From contig CAJQNB010000013.1 of assembly GCA_905479575.1 (NCBI GenBank), positions 1-62,224 on the forward strand: DNA of 62,224 bases, given 5' to 3'. Of this stretch, positions 62,175 to 62,224 are shown in pieces (position 1 is the first letter of the stretch; every line of letters starts with the position of its first letter). The position numbers and the translations under genes are program-made. The stretch comes from an uncultured Pseudophaeobacter sp. Its GTDB lineage: Bacteria; Pseudomonadota; Alphaproteobacteria; Rhodobacterales; Rhodobacteraceae. The notes beneath the pieces were generated by a model. The model did no database searches, was not told where the DNA came from, and was given only the letters and a program-made list of their open reading frames with translations.

Positions 62175-62224
62175 TCGGGGCGATGGGCTGAGCCAAGGTT
62201 TCCCAGCCATCGACCTTTCGCATC
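62085..62224. mobile_element. Edge of an insertion sequence (partial, runs off the window)
   Basis: From about 62085, sequence switches from RTX-type repeat DNA to GC-rich DNA starting near GGTTGTGTCTCGAATC, with the end of a transposase-like frame on the minus strand. The IS family cannot be named from this fragment, and the left boundary is approximate. Confidence 0.55.
62152..62224 (-). CDS. C-terminal end of a probable transposase (partial)
   Basis: The last 23 codons of a minus-strand frame (MRKVDGWETLAQPIAPIRL, then DLAA and stop) enter from the right edge. The GWETLA..IAPI ending resembles transposase C-termini I associate with roseobacter IS elements, but this is pattern recollection, not proof. 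It lies at the disrupted 3' end of the RTX gene. Confidence 0.45.
   Translation of the reverse strand, partial: MRKVDGWETLAQPIAPIRLDLAA

Overview
This 62-kb window is a GC-rich, densely coding piece of an alphaproteobacterial chromosome. The gene content (phaZ-phaC-phaP with PhaR, MetR/metF, putA with a divergent Lrp regulator, an LdtR-like MarR regulator, a form-II CoxL-like protein, gamma-glutamyl-polyamine genes) points to the Rhodobacterales, most likely the Roseobacter group (Phaeobacter/Ruegeria/Leisingera-like). That is inference from protein families; no search was run.

Layout. 1-8 kb: a frameshifted polyphosphate kinase 2 gene, a MATE exporter, an aspartate aminotransferase, small regulators (XRE, SdhE, LdtR-like), glyoxalase, and the thyA-folA pair. 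8-12 kb: a cold-shock protein, an ArsC/Spx-like protein and a complete bufferin-type RiPP operon (DUF2282 precursor, DUF692 MNIO enzyme, DUF2063 partner, DoxX). 12-18 kb: thrS, a DUF4105 membrane protein, two alpha/beta hydrolases and a VOC protein. 18-24 kb: the polyhydroxyalkanoate locus phaZ<-->phaC-phaP ... phaR, with CTGC-N3-GCAG operators in front of phaC and phaP and looser versions before phaR. 24-36 kb: a DegT aminotransferase, a gamma-glutamyl-polyamine-type cluster (two glutamine-synthetase-like ligases, an amidotransferase, a FAD oxidase), a decayed IS1595-type element, an Old Yellow Enzyme and a polar amino-acid ABC transporter. 36-38 kb: an overlapping TerB-TerB-PhnD-like operon. 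39-47 kb: valS with a low-GC internal segment, an Lrp regulator divergent from a PLP decarboxylase, an orphan CoxL-like subunit overlapping a DUF2235 hydrolase. 47-57 kb: metF/metR with a perfect MetR box, MDR oxidoreductase, suhB-like phosphatase, GFA protein, rhomboid protease, and putA/putR. 57.8 kb to the end: tRNA-Leu(TAA), a decayed tyrosine integrase and a lower-GC RTX protein whose 3' end runs into the edge of another insertion sequence. This last part looks like an integrated island.

How the genes work together. The PHA genes form one regulatory circuit (synthase, phasin, depolymerase, repressor). The puu-like genes and the adjacent ABC transporter could supply and degrade polyamines or related amines. 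The bufferin operon should make a modified, exported copper-binding peptide. Most other genes are core metabolism. The strongest candidates for unusual biology are the bufferin operon, the TerB-TerB-PhnD-like operon, the valS insertion and the tRNA-linked island with an interrupted RTX gene.
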